64,000 nucleotides of DNA, from NCBI GenBank assembly GCA_013368315.1, contig JAACJM010000202.1:89524-153523 (forward strand). The letters are read 5' to 3'. Below the pieces are notes generated by a model that was given only the letters and a program-made list of their open reading frames with translations, was not told the DNA's origin and did not search any database. This stretch comes from Tetrapyrgos nigripes (Eukaryota > Basidiomycota > Agaricomycetes > Agaricales > Campanellaceae). The translations under genes and the position numbers were made by a program. Shown one piece after another: positions 1 to 10,458 of the stretch (the stretch's first letter is position 1; each line of letters starts with the position of its first letter).

Positions 1-242
1 CGATAAGAAACCTTGTGCATCCAGCGTGTCTCGTTATCCCGTGGCGTCGAGGATTGCTGCAAAAGCCGAAGATCGCAGTAACGCACGCATTTTCTGTAGA
101 GGAACTGCATCCTGGTGCACATGCACCAGTTTAATGTAGATTTATAGAGATACTCAAGATTGTATACGCTATTCAGATTCATATACAGCTGATTTCAAAG
201 AAAATCCACTAAGTTACCAAAAAGCTAATTGACGCGATACCA

Positions 243-1853
243 CTACATGTTGTCCTCCTCTATGACAATGATCTTCAACCCAACCAGTTCACGCAAGGGC
301 TGTAGATCCTTTTCCAACTGCTTTCTATCTTCAAAAACGCGAACTCCAAAAACGCGAAGATTCACTGATTGTAGGCAGTCGACTTCGGGAGCAGACGTCT
401 GCTTGTAATCAGGAATCCAGCGGGAACGAACCATGTCGATGAATGAAGCCATTGGAAATGAACCTGTATAGATCCGAAAGTCGAGTTCCTTGAGATTGGG
501 AAGGAGAGTAGACTGGAGATTCATAGGGTCAACAGTCATCTTGTGGAAGAAGTGCTGGGTCAGGACAATGTAGTGATCCTTATTCTTGCGTGGTTCCCTC
601 TCCTGTATGGTGAGAGATGTGAGAGATGGTTGTGTCTGTACAAGTGCAATAAGCTCTGTGTCTGGAATATGGACAGTACACAGACTGAGCGAAGTCAATG
701 TACACTGGGAACGGGCGAAAAATTCTTTAATGGCGTCTTTTGGACCAGCGAGGTAATCAAAGGGCTCTCGTGAATAAGGGGCCTTGATACTGAGATGGGT
801 GAGGCCGAGTAATGTCATGTACTGTAAAACGTCCACAACGTTTGCGGCTTCAGTAATTAGCGACAGTGAATCGACGGTTGGTAGATTGATGGGATACAAT
901 TTGGTGGGTTGAAATTCTTCGTCGTCCACATAATCGTCGGGCAATCGGTAGGAAAATGTGATCTCCCGAACAGCTGTGGCCTGCTGTAGACATTCAAAAG
1001 CTGCGCCCAACGTTGTGTTGGAAATGTGCAGATGATTGAGTTGACGGATGGGAAGTGGTATGTGTAAAGGAGCAACGCAGGTGATTTTGACTTCTCGAAG
1101 CATCGGCGCTATGTGAAAGGCGTCCTGAACCATGGACTCTGGACTGATTTCAGAGTACAGCGGTCCACCAGACACAAAGATCTCGAAGGAGCGGAGAATA
1201 GGTAATCTGCCCCTTACAGGAGCGAAATGTCCTTCGAAGAGATATTCCGAGTCAATGGTAAAGGAGACCACATCCCAGCGAGACGAATGTGCCATCAATA
1301 ACCTGAGGATTTCGCAATTACTTTCAAAGTAGGCACCGTACAAGAAACAGAGGTGAATGGAAAGAGGACATTGCTGAGATAGTTGGAGATGCAGGTCTAC
1401 TATTCCTTTGATTTGGTCATATTTGTGTTGGAGAGTAAGGTCTGCTGGCGAACCGATAGAAAAAGATGACCACAGACTTGGCGTAGTCCAGGCCAGTTCA
1501 CGCCATCCAGCGCAAACTTGTGACAAGCGGATCGGAGGACAATCCATTAACTCCTCCCCTTGCTCTTCCATTAGATTTGCAATCTCGCTCCTGACACAGA
1601 CCAGTGAAAAAATGAGACCAAGGAGTTCGGGTGGAAGTCGACGAATGGGACTTAGAAGTGAACGGAGTAGGACAATCTTCCGGCGAAGATTTCGCTGTTC
1701 GTTCCATAAGGCGACACCTTTTCCTCCTGCTTCGCCTCTCTTCGCCTCTCCTTTTGCATTCTCGAGATGTTTCAAAGCGTCGTGGATGTCAGAGGTATAC
1801 GTTCCATAGTTCCCGTGCAGCGATCCAAGGATATCGAAGTTCTGGATAGGCAT
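243..1853 (-). CDS. F-box/LRR-like protein, single exon
   Basis: An intact 536-residue reading frame from ATG at 1853 to a stop at 243, with no intron needed. The N-terminus holds a short charged helical stretch (about 30-66). The F-box core follows at about 67-135, with SPIRRLPPELLGLIF and later the PPIRLSQVCAGWRELAWTTPSLWSSF block usual in agaricomycete F-box proteins. The remaining 400 residues are leucine-rich and resemble a degenerate LRR fold. Family role: substrate receptor of an SCF (Skp1-cullin-F-box) ubiquitin ligase; the substrate cannot be inferred. Its N-terminal GTYTSD block and its C-terminal SRWIPD block recur in the broken F-box copies near 23.3, 27.0 and 32.8 kb, so it is an intact relative of that cassette. 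It shares about 0.8 kb of upstream DNA with the aldo/keto reductase. Confidence 0.85.
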   Translation of the reverse strand: MPIQNFDILGSLHGNYGTYTSDIHDALKHLENAKGEAKRGEAGGKGVALWNEQRNLRRKIVLLRSLLSPIRRLPPELLGLIFSLVCVRSEIANLMEEQGEELMDCPPIRLSQVCAGWRELAWTTPSLWSSFSIGSPADLTLQHKYDQIKGIVDLHLQLSQQCPLSIHLCFLYGAYFESNCEILRLLMAHSSRWDVVSFTIDSEYLFEGHFAPVRGRLPILRSFEIFVSGGPLYSEISPESMVQDAFHIAPMLREVKITCVAPLHIPLPIRQLNHLHISNTTLGAAFECLQQATAVREITFSYRLPDDYVDDEEFQPTKLYPINLPTVDSLSLITEAANVVDVLQYMTLLGLTHLSIKAPYSREPFDYLAGPKDAIKEFFARSQCTLTSLSLCTVHIPDTELIALVQTQPSLTSLTIQEREPRKNKDHYIVLTQHFFHKMTVDPMNLQSTLLPNLKELDFRIYTGSFPMASFIDMVRSRWIPDYKQTSAPEVDCLQSVNLRVFGVRVFEDRKQLEKDLQPLRELVGLKIIVIEEDNM

Positions 1854-2633
1854 GGTTAAGTACTGTTATGTCTTGATTATGTCGCGAGGTGAAAGACGAA
1901 GAACTTTAGATTAACGAGGAAAAGACTGAAGGACCCGCATACCAGGAAGTATAGATTTGCTTCAATCGGAGGTACTTTTCTGCAGAAAAGGTTTACGAGC
2001 CAACGTCTTCACGATGATTGTCCGAGTCGTCTTTTGGTTTGTCTTCAAGCGGAATTGATATCACGTGTTCGTTACCTTCTCTGAGCTCTCATCCTCTGAC
2101 CTTCATCCGCAGTCGATAATAGCAAGAACGCGGGGTATAGTGAAGATCGCTGCAATCCAGAGGAATTACATCCCACAGATGTCTCACCAAAGGCCTTACA
2201 AAGTCCTCTACACGAACATAATTTGTTGTCATTTCCGAGTCCACTGCACGCTATTGCATACGGACTATCGGTATCGCTCTGGGTGATTTCTTTCTACCTT
2301 TTTCATGATGAACTCTTTGGGAACGCATAAATCCATGGCCAATAATCACAAGCACAAGCACTGATGGACTGATGATGGGCTGCGGGTGTTCCCTGTCCGA
2401 GTCGTAGGTTTGTGCTTTGCTTCTAGAAGGGCTCTCAAGAAGTTTGCTCATAAAAAGCCAGTCTTAGTCTGAACGCGTTTTGCTTCCGGCTCGTGGTTCC
2501 AAACGACGTCAGAGGTCGCCTGATTTCCGCTCTTCTTTGCCTTAGTAAGAGAGGGCCAAGGTATAAAAGGAGACTGGATGCATATGGGAGAAGTCCGGGA
2601 ATATCTTCAAGATCGCAAAAAAAACAACCCAGC
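1854..2633. other. Divergent intergenic region between F-box gene and aldo/keto reductase
   Basis: No coding segment is convincing here. The region must hold both promoters because the flanking genes are transcribed away from each other. A CACGTG box lies at about 2063-2068, and a TATA-like element is annotated separately. Confidence 0.6.
2562..2569 (+). promoter_or_regulatory. TATA-like element of the aldo/keto reductase gene
   Basis: TATAAAAG lies 65 bp upstream of the chosen ATG at 2634, a plausible distance for a fungal core promoter with a short leader. Out-of-frame ATGs at 2578 and 2582 lie between box and start; they are probably at or upstream of the transcription start. Confidence 0.5.
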
Positions 2634-3966
2634 ATGTCGGATACTCAAGTCGAATACGTCCGCCTCGGAAAGTCGGGACTCAGGGTCTCTGTACCTATCG
2701 TGCGTGTTCTCGTTATCTATCATCCCGCTCTCATTGTTCACTCAATGTTATCATATTGCGTGATTAGTTTGGTGCGATGAGCATTGGTTCTCCAAAATGG
2801 CTTGTGGGTATTTTCACCTCTAATCGTATCCTGTAGACTGAACATATTTTTAGCCGTGGGTCTTGGACGAAGAAAAGTCCATTGAGGTCCTCAAAGCTGC
2901 CTGGGATCGTGGGATCAACACCATCGATACAGCCAATGTCTATTCCAACGGAGAGTCCGAGAGGGTTGTTGCTAAATTTATCGAAAAGGTGGGCCAACAT
3001 CCTCCCCCAAATTACTGAGTTAAATTATCAACGTCCCATCCTCAGTACCAAATTCCTCGTAACGAAATCCTCATACTCTCCAAATGCTACTTCCTCACCC
3101 ACAAAGACGTTGGCGTTCGCACTGCCGCCCTTCCCAACCTCAAAGATACCCGCGAATACGTGAACCAGTCCGGTCTTTCTCGAGCAGCCATTTTCAACGC
3201 TGTAGACGCTTCGCTGCAAAGGCTCAAAACGTCCTACCTCGATCTTCTTCAAATTCATCGTTTCGACCCCAACGTCCCTCCCGAAGAAATTATGAAAGCC
3301 TTGCATGATTTGGTACAAAGCGGGAAAATCAGATATATTGGTGCGAGTTCGATGAGGTGCTGGCAGTTTGGACTCTTGAACGAGGTTGCTGAGAAGAATG
3401 GTTGGACCAAATTCGTTAGTATGCAAAATGAGTATTCGTTGTTGTATAGAGAGGAGGTGAGTTACTGTTTCTTCCCATCGTGCTTCGTCTATTCTCAATC
3501 CCAGTTCCATGCCTTCTAGGAGCGCGAAATGAACGCCTACTGCAACTACCACGGTATTGGTCTCATTCCTTGGGCGCCTGTCGCAGGCGGTCGTCTTGCT
3601 CGTCCACTTGCAGAAGAAACCACCACACGTTCAGATCACAGCAAAACCCTTGGATTTCTTCCAGAACCTACCGAATCAGACAAGATCATTGTCAAGCGTG
3701 TACAAGAACTGGCAGAGAAGCACGGAAAGAGTATGGCTCAGATTGCTTCGGCTTGGGTTAATGCGAAGGTTACTAGTCCGATTATTGGGATGTCGAGTGA
3801 GAAGCGAGTGGAAGAAGCTGTTGGGATCAATGGGTTCAAATTGACGGAGGAAGAGATGAAGTATTTGGAGGAACCGTAAGTGATTTTGGACGTGTTTTTT
3901 CTTGGTATTTGCTCACTGCTTTTTGCTGACAGCTACCAACCTACGGTTGTCAGAGGGCATGCTTGA
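2634..3966 (+). CDS. Aldo/keto reductase (voltage-gated K+ channel beta / aryl-alcohol dehydrogenase-like group)
   Basis: Six exons (2634-2699, 2768-2803, 2854-2988, 3046-3456, 3520-3875, 3933-3966) join in frame to 345 residues. All five introns are GT-AG and 50-68 nt. The start reads [19 protein letters not shown], the usual N-terminus of the family. The catalytic tetrad is visible: D59 and Y64 in [13 protein letters not shown]92 in ILSKCY, and H150 in LLQIHRFD. The C-terminal [15 protein letters not shown] segment is typical for NADPH binding. Enzymes of this group reduce aldehydes or ketones with NADPH in the cytosol. The natural substrate cannot be told from sequence; related fungal genes are named versiconal hemiacetal acetate reductase or aryl-alcohol dehydrogenase. 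No biosynthetic cluster surrounds it. Confidence 0.93.
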
Positions 3967-4451
3967 AGAGTTTATAGAGGTTTTGTCTTGTAAGCGTAGA
4001 AGAGTCGAAGAACACAAGGCCAATGTGCAACTACTGAATCATTATGTCCCATCTGAAGCCCATCGGTAGAAGTCAGCAGTAGCTCCACTTTGGAAGCGAC
4101 GTAGAGTGAACCATGCTCTGGCAATGTGCTGCATATTTTGAGTCACCATATCACATAACAAATGTACTAGTCAACCTAATGATCGAGCTCTAGAGTAGGA
4201 CAATAAACCAAAACTTAGACATATAAACGTGAACTCGAAAGTGTAGAGAATAATGATAGGTATGCAGATGCGAATGCGAATGTAGGATTATAATGATGTT
4301 GGATATGTGTAACATGAGGATGATGTAATCTAGCGATAGCGATGAAAGAAAAAGAACAATCCAATGCAATGATCATGAGAAATGACGCCTGTGTGAAAGG
4401 TGCCCAAAGTACCTGACTCTTTTGGACGGAAGACGGGAGACGTAGACAGAA
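3967..4451. other. 3' intergenic region between convergent genes
   Basis: About 485 bp between the convergent aldo/keto reductase and AMID-like genes. It is AT-rich with no convincing reading frame and presumably holds both 3' ends. Confidence 0.5.
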
Positions 4452-6144
4452 TCATAAGTGGAAGTCCTGAACACCAGGGGCACGGAGAGCCCATAGCCTC
4501 CCACAGTTGATCTCCAAAGGTTTGCCTGGCTCGTCCCATTTGATGTCAGGTCGAGGCGGCTCGTTGTCGAACTTGGTTTGCGGTGGGGGATTGTAGAAAA
4601 GAACACCTTTACCCTGCAAAACCACCAAAACATGCATAAGAACAGACAGCCCCATCAAAAATTTAAGAGCACTCACAATTCCCAAACCAAGATGTATACC
4701 CGGCGTATTCCTCATATACTCTTCCAATTCCAACTTGACCTGGTCTTCCTCGACCACATCGTTGACCAGCGTCGCCTCCGAGTCCACGGAATCCTGTGTA
4801 TCCGAAGAATCTTCCGTCCTGAGAGTCTCCATAGACGCACTTGCCCTCAACGATGCCAACCTTCCTCCAAATCCAATCTTCTCTTTGAAAGCCTTCGTAG
4901 TCTTCGCCCGAATCATCTTCTCGATATTCCGAGCAGCAACTTCGGCTTGAACACCTCCCGGCTTCGCAGCTTTATGTGCCCCGGTATCCGCTACATCACC
5001 AATAGCGAAGACGTTGGGGAACTCGACGGCACCAGTTGCTGAGCATATCTGGAGAGTGGGCTTGACGCGGATGTATTTGGTATGAGGATTGATGGATTGA
5101 GGAGAGAGGGTGCGTAAGGGAGAGGATAAGGGGATTGGGCCTGTACAGAGGATCTGTAATAGATGAGTAAGACGAGAAGAAGTCAGAATGGCGTGATGAA
5201 AAGAAGTATTAGTGAGAATGACGTTGGACTTACGACCAAATCTGCCTTGAGGCTTCGACCACTGCTCAGCTGGACATCGAATTCCTTTCCCAAGTGATTA
5301 GGGAAGCCCTTCCGGGGGACGACAACGCGCTCTCCGAGAATAGTGTTGACGCCCAACTCGTCGAAGCGTTCCATCACAATATCATGGAGTCCAGAGTGGA
5401 ACCGGTTCATGAGGTGTTCATGAGAGTGGACTAGGGTGACATCCTTGTGCTTGGTCTCTGGCCAAGTTTTGATATCGCAGACGAGCTCTGATGGCAAGAC
5501 CAGTCAAACCTCCAGGTAACAAACTAGGCAAGGGAAATCGGACTCACGAACTCCAAACGCACCACCGCCCACAACGACGATCTTCTTTGCGTTCTTGACA
5601 CGCTTTTGGTGACGCTGACAAGCCATCACACCAGCCTTCTTGTCACGGGCAATTGTCCCTGTCCTCCCTGTACCGGTCGCGAGGACGAGATATTCGTAAG
5701 GGATCTTCTGGCCATCTTTGAGAACGACTTTGTTAGGTAGTATCGATGTGACTTCTCCTCGCACGACTTTTGTGGAAGAAGAGGGAAGGGTTTTAGAACT
5801 CGAAGCCACGTTCTCATCCGCGTTGTTGAAGAATCGAGATGTGAAAGGGATGAAAGCCTTGTGCTCGAAACCAGTGACAGAATGTAGCCTGGGGAAGGCA
5901 TACAGGTTCTTGTTTTCGTTAGAACGCTCAATGGCCGGTGTTTAACAAAGGACGACTTACCTGGAAATGAGAGTTCTTCTCAATGAGTATGATATCGTGC
6001 GTCTCGTGTACTCTAGGTGCTAATAAATCGACCATTTTGACACCTTCAAAGACTTGAGAAATGCAGCTTGAAAAACTTCCGGGGGAAACGCTCACCAACG
6101 AAACTTCCACCAATGACTACAATATTAGGCTTCACGTAGGCCAT
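4452..6144 (-). CDS. AMID/AIF2-like FAD-dependent oxidoreductase
   Basis: Six exons on the minus strand (6144-6096, 6043-5961, 5908-5548, 5487-5234, 5153-4677, 4613-4452) give 461 residues in one frame. The N-terminal Rossmann motif is IVVIGGSFVGV, a second dinucleotide-binding motif is KIVVVGGGAFGV in mid-protein, and FAIGDVADTG is the C-terminal FAD-contact motif. This is the pyridine nucleotide-disulphide oxidoreductase fold of AMID / apoptosis-inducing factor 2, also called FSP1-like. Such proteins oxidise NAD(P)H, some with quinones, at membranes or mitochondria, and some promote cell death. The last intron (4676-4614) is exactly 63 nt with no internal stop, so an unspliced message would still be read through. 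The exon 3-4 junction gives Q before LVCD and is the least certain join. Confidence 0.9.
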
Positions 6145-8036
6145 CTTGAACGAGCAGGAAAGGGGAGTGATGACCCAAAGGTGGTGGGCGGCGGGCAAGT
6201 CGGAAGCATCTCAAAAACATTCACAGCTTTATAAGTATGCAACGGGTATGAAATGACACCCTCGATGAAAATGTTTCCGAGCTTGGCGAAATAAATGGCG
6301 CCATCATTTCCAGTTATCAGATAACGGCCGCTGTCATGGGAAGCGAGATCTTATCTGACAAGCCTTTCACAGCCTTTCACACACCCGGTTATGTGGTTAC
6401 GATCCGTCCTTCATGGAACAGCATGGAACAACCCTCAGTTGTGTTCCGAGTCCTAGCTATGCCCAAGTCTCTCATCACGCTTCCCGTCAGAATGAAACAT
6501 CGATCCATCCTACTCTGAGTCTGGACCAAAGCCGCGTCCCGGGTCCAGTTTCCGACGGTTCGTAATTACGCCCGACAATATCCGATGGCCTTCTACCATG
6601 TCCGATCGCCTCTGGGGTACCAGGCCAGTCATATCTGTTGATACGACCAGCTATACTGTCTGAGGGGCACGGTCGGAGCACGATTACTTTTGTATGACCC
6701 TGCCAAGATCATTAGTAAACCGGGAGGAAACTGTTGGGGTGTGCCCTGGTGCGCCGCTATTATTGGCTTCGTTCTAGACCGACCCGATGTTGAGCTGATT
6801 CATGCTGATTCAGACGCGGTCCTGGAATCGTACATATGCTGCCAGGGTTGTCATAAGCCGAATGGGGAGCTGCGATTAGTACTAGTGCTTCCACGTAACA
6901 CACTTTTGCACTCGGACGGTACACAATACACGGTACCCCCACGCGACGTGGGCTATGAGAGAGGAAACTATGATTATTGTAGACCCCTGTGAATACAGGT
7001 ACGCATCAGTCTATTATGATGCTCTGGTGATGCTGGACTTCGGTCACTAGTTCTCAGTTTTAGACTCTAAATAGAGAAGTAATGAATTCCGGGGAAGACC
7101 ATAATTAATGAACGGTTCCACGGTAAATGCCTTGAGAGTATTCTTGTTATCCAGGTCCATCTCGATACAGCGCTGCCGGTGAGTATTGCAAACGTGCATA
7201 ACAGTCGTCTGCAAGCAGGCGTGCGATATACAGAGAAGTCACTAGATGGTCTTCTGATGATGCACACCTCGAAGTTCCTGCAAGGACCCAGGTCTCATGA
7301 TTTGCGCGTCCGGTTGCGAAAGGCTATGATGATCTTCAAAATAACTCTCGCGTTAGGCTTCCCTATGGCAACAAGACAACCGGCAGAGCAGGAAGAGGTA
7401 TGCAAGATATTTGAGCAGAGGTTTAAGAAGGAATGGACAGAGAATGAGTGTGCCAAGCTGGTGCTAGGACACTCTGAAGGTTTTGACGGCCAAGCCTGGA
7501 CAGTATGGTATATGTGACGAGACGTGACAGAGAGCAGCAAAGACAAGACATCCGGCAGAGCAGGAGGAGGTATGCAAGATCCTTGAGCAGGGGTTTCGGA
7601 AGGAATGCACAGAGAATGAGTGTGCCAGATTGGTGCTAGGACTTAGCTAGGACACTCTGAAGGTTTTGACGGCCAGGCCTGAACAGCGCGACATAGTGCC
7701 AGTAAGTAGTATGTGACGAGACGCGACAGGGAGCAGCAAAGCTCGATCCGTTTAGAATGAAGCAAATGTGAGCGCATAGAACCCCAAGATTGTTCAAGCA
7801 AGATTCGGAGTCAGACATCTCTGCGGACCAGTCGAGTCCCAGTCGCAAATCAGACATCCAGAGGAGACAGATTGACCTAGCTTGTGTCCTAGTAGCTCGA
7901 GCACTAGAAAGATAGACCCAAAGGAGAGCATGGTACCCAGTATAAAGTACTCCAGAAAGATTTACGAGCAAATCGCTGTGGTAGATCCATCTCAGTCACG
8001 TGCCAGTGGTTCTATTTCATTTTGACCATTGGCACA
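6145..8036. other. Gene-poor region upstream of the AMID-like gene
   Basis: No recognisable gene. The left end holds the AMID-like promoter, with a TATAAAG-like sequence on the minus strand at about 6227-6235. A tandem duplication at 7371-7741 is annotated separately. Short open frames here show no family signature. Confidence 0.5.
7371..7741. repeat. Diverged tandem duplication, two units of about 170-200 bp
   Basis: Unit 1 (7371-7541) and unit 2 (7543-7741) share a start (ACAAGACA then CCGGCAGAGCAGGA), a middle (CAGAGAATGAGTGTGCCA), and an end (TATGTGACGAGACG then GCAGCAAAG). Unit 2 carries extra bases, including a repeated GCTAGGAC. In unit 1 the frame stays open and would encode a charged helix with KKEWTENECAKLVL, but no family is recognised. 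Confidence 0.75.
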
Positions 8037-9254
8037 ATGACCTGGAGCGACACCATCGCAGAGCAGTTTACGCTCGTAGACCGCCTCACTAGGGCTGCGC
8101 GCCGTACCGTAATCGTACGGTTTGTACGGGTAGCGTATGATAGTACGGGCCCGTACCGTAAAAGCCATTTGACCAAATTTGTACGGCCGTATTTGGTACT
8201 GCCGTTGTACGGGTTTGTACGGGTACGGGTTCGGTAATGCCTCGGCCAATAAATTGCTCACCTTTTTTGCTGAATTCTTGCCCAACAGTGTCAGCCGCTA
8301 TCCAAAACTGTCCAATTCCATACCGAATTCAAGCTTACCGCCCTCATCTGGATGAATTTATGCCAAAATGGCGGTCAAAGCAAGGGTAATGACCACTTAC
8401 TTAGATGTCGCAAAGACCAAAAAGGTAAGCAAACCACCTACAGACGACCAGTAACATGTACTTACCGTCTGATATGGATGGAGACGTCTCATACGATGGC
8501 AGAAGAGGTGCTAGAGGCCCTCACTTCATGACAATAGTGAGTAAAATATATATTCTACACCGTAAACCCGTACTGACCGTAATACTGCCGTACCTATACC
8601 CGTACCGTACCGTAGACGATTTTTTCAACCAGTATTGACCCAGTACAAAATACGGGCGTACCAGTAATACTGGACGGTGCGCAGCCCTACGCCTCACTGA
8701 CGACGAATCGGATTTCTATGGACCTTATAACACCCTTCTCACTCACACCTTTCCTCACTCTGAGCATTACCAAGTTGTTCCCCAACCCAAAGGACCGATG
8801 ACTCCAGGTTCCATAGACTTCACTACGATATACATCGTCAAAAAGCAAAGGTTGCCTGTGATGTTCATTGAAATCAAAACCTACCTTTGCCTTGACGATA
8901 TGGCCTCGCGCGAGCTGGCCGATCGCCAAATGTGTGATGGTTTCACCCGCTTGTCAAGATTCCTGCTCTCTATGGTATCAGTGCCACTGGAATGAGGTTT
9001 GCTGAGTACAAGTACGAAGCAGCCACTCGGAAGTTGACCCCTACTGCAATTCCTTGGGACCACGAAGTCGTCAACGATGTTGCTCCCGCCGAAAGATGGC
9101 AACACGAGTTGTTGGATCGGGATGGAGAAAAGGTCTTTAGAAGAGTTGTCGAGGAGGTCAAGTCCATGTGCTCAGCTATTACGATTCGTAAGTCTTGCGA
9201 CCTCGTCTGAGAGACTGAGATGTCTGCTGACATTCATTAGAATCCTCGACCTAA
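8037..9254 (+). pseudogene. Interrupted gene of a mushroom hypothetical-protein family with a nuclease-like core
   Basis: The reading frame starts at 8037 (MTWSDTIAEQFTLVDRLT) and is cut at 8089 by a 600-bp transposable element. It resumes at 8698 as DDESDFYGPYNTLLTH, in the same frame once the element and one target duplicate are ignored. It continues through FIEIKTYL and the VVNDVAPAERWQHELLD block, which I associate with an agaricomycete family having a PD-(D/E)XK nuclease-like core; that fold assignment is from memory. A second lesion, a frameshift, lies near 8941-8957, between DGFTRL and IPALYGISATGMRF. A final GTAAGT...TAG intron at 9190-9240 leads to a stop at 9252-9254. Two independent lesions make function unlikely. 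Confidence 0.75.
8090..8689. mobile_element. 600-bp non-autonomous hAT-type MITE
   Basis: The element begins TAGGGCTGCGCGCCGT and ends with the near-perfect inverse of it (ACGGTGCGCAGCCCTA). It is flanked on both sides by CGCCTCAC (8082-8089 and 8690-8697), a perfect 8-bp target duplication as made by hAT transposases. The ends are packed with short TACGG/CCGTA repeats in both orientations, as expected for subterminal transposase-binding repeats. No transposase is encoded. It sits inside the gene annotated as 8037-9254. Confidence 0.9.
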
Positions 9255-10458
9255 ACATTTGCCGCCGTAGGCTGGAATGGGATGTCTTTCATCAGGTTTT
9301 AAGCAAATTACTCATGGGCACTTGCAGCCGCTTGCACAGTCCGCAAGTTGGCGAGCTGACGTGAAAATTCCCCGAGTTCTTTTAACTAAAATGTACATAC
9401 TAGGGCATTCCTCCTCGCTATGGACCTTACACATTGACCTGGACTGAGTCTATACACTCTACTTGCATTGTCTGAAATGGTCCTTCTGTAGAATATGTTT
9501 GCTGTCGTTATCAGATGTGTGTTTTTTAGAAAACCCCTTCAATGCAACTTCAATGCTATATACTACGGAGAATTTCGCCAGACAGGCAGTAAGAGCGACG
9601 GGTCCCCCTTTCTATAAGTTCCTACTCAAGAGGTTCATGATCTTCACGTTTCACTGAACAGCAACCCTACACAACACTTCACTCACGTAGGGGTCTGCTA
9701 CGAGAGACAAGGGTTAAGACGAGGGCAAAGCCGCCGAAACTTGACTCGATTCTCGAAGAGAAGATTACAGAGATGGGACTATTGGTGGAAGGACCTTGAA
9801 ATGACGTTTCTTCTTCGAGAATTGGTGGCTATGATGACAATAGATCAATGGATCGGCGTCAGTAGTTGGGAATGAGGCTATATTGGACACCAAGAACGAG
9901 ATCCACGGACATGAAGTAAAATCTACGCAATTATTGAAGCATACACATCGGAAGTTGTCAAAGAGTCGAATCGACGATTGAATGCATTATCTCAGCCTGC
10001 AGTCCACCGGTACCCACAGCAATGCAAGTGCTCCTCGGGATACAGAAGAATTATTCCTTAACTTCTTCACGTAGCTGGTCCACTGGACTACTGCAGAGAC
10101 GTAGTGTAGATTTATGGTTGGCGAAAACGACATTCCGACAGCAAACTGCATATTTGCTCGGTATACACCTTAAAAGCGAGCATCTGCTAAAAGGCCATCG
10201 TCAAAACAAAGAATTGATACTAACAAAAATTTAAAATAGGTACCGACGTAACACTGAGGCCCAGCAGGGAGTCGCGTTTCTTCCTCTTCAGGCCGTAAAA
10301 CCGATTCTAAGCCCAGCTCTCCCCAATTGCTGAAGTCTTCGTTCTACATCCTCTCGGAGCCCTCGCTTCAAAACATGAATATCAACCGACTTCAGACAGG
10401 TAACCCCGATGGTCAGAGCATACTCTCTCTCGGGTAACCACCTCGACACGACCATCTT
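9255..10458. other. Intergenic region without recognisable genes
   Basis: About 1.2 kb between the interrupted nuclease-like gene and the 3' end of the F-box gene. Only short frames without family motifs are seen. Confidence 0.4.

Noticed and set aside
1408..1849. Open frames opposite the first F-box gene
   Set aside because: They overlap the well-supported F-box gene on the other strand and are shadows of its codon use.
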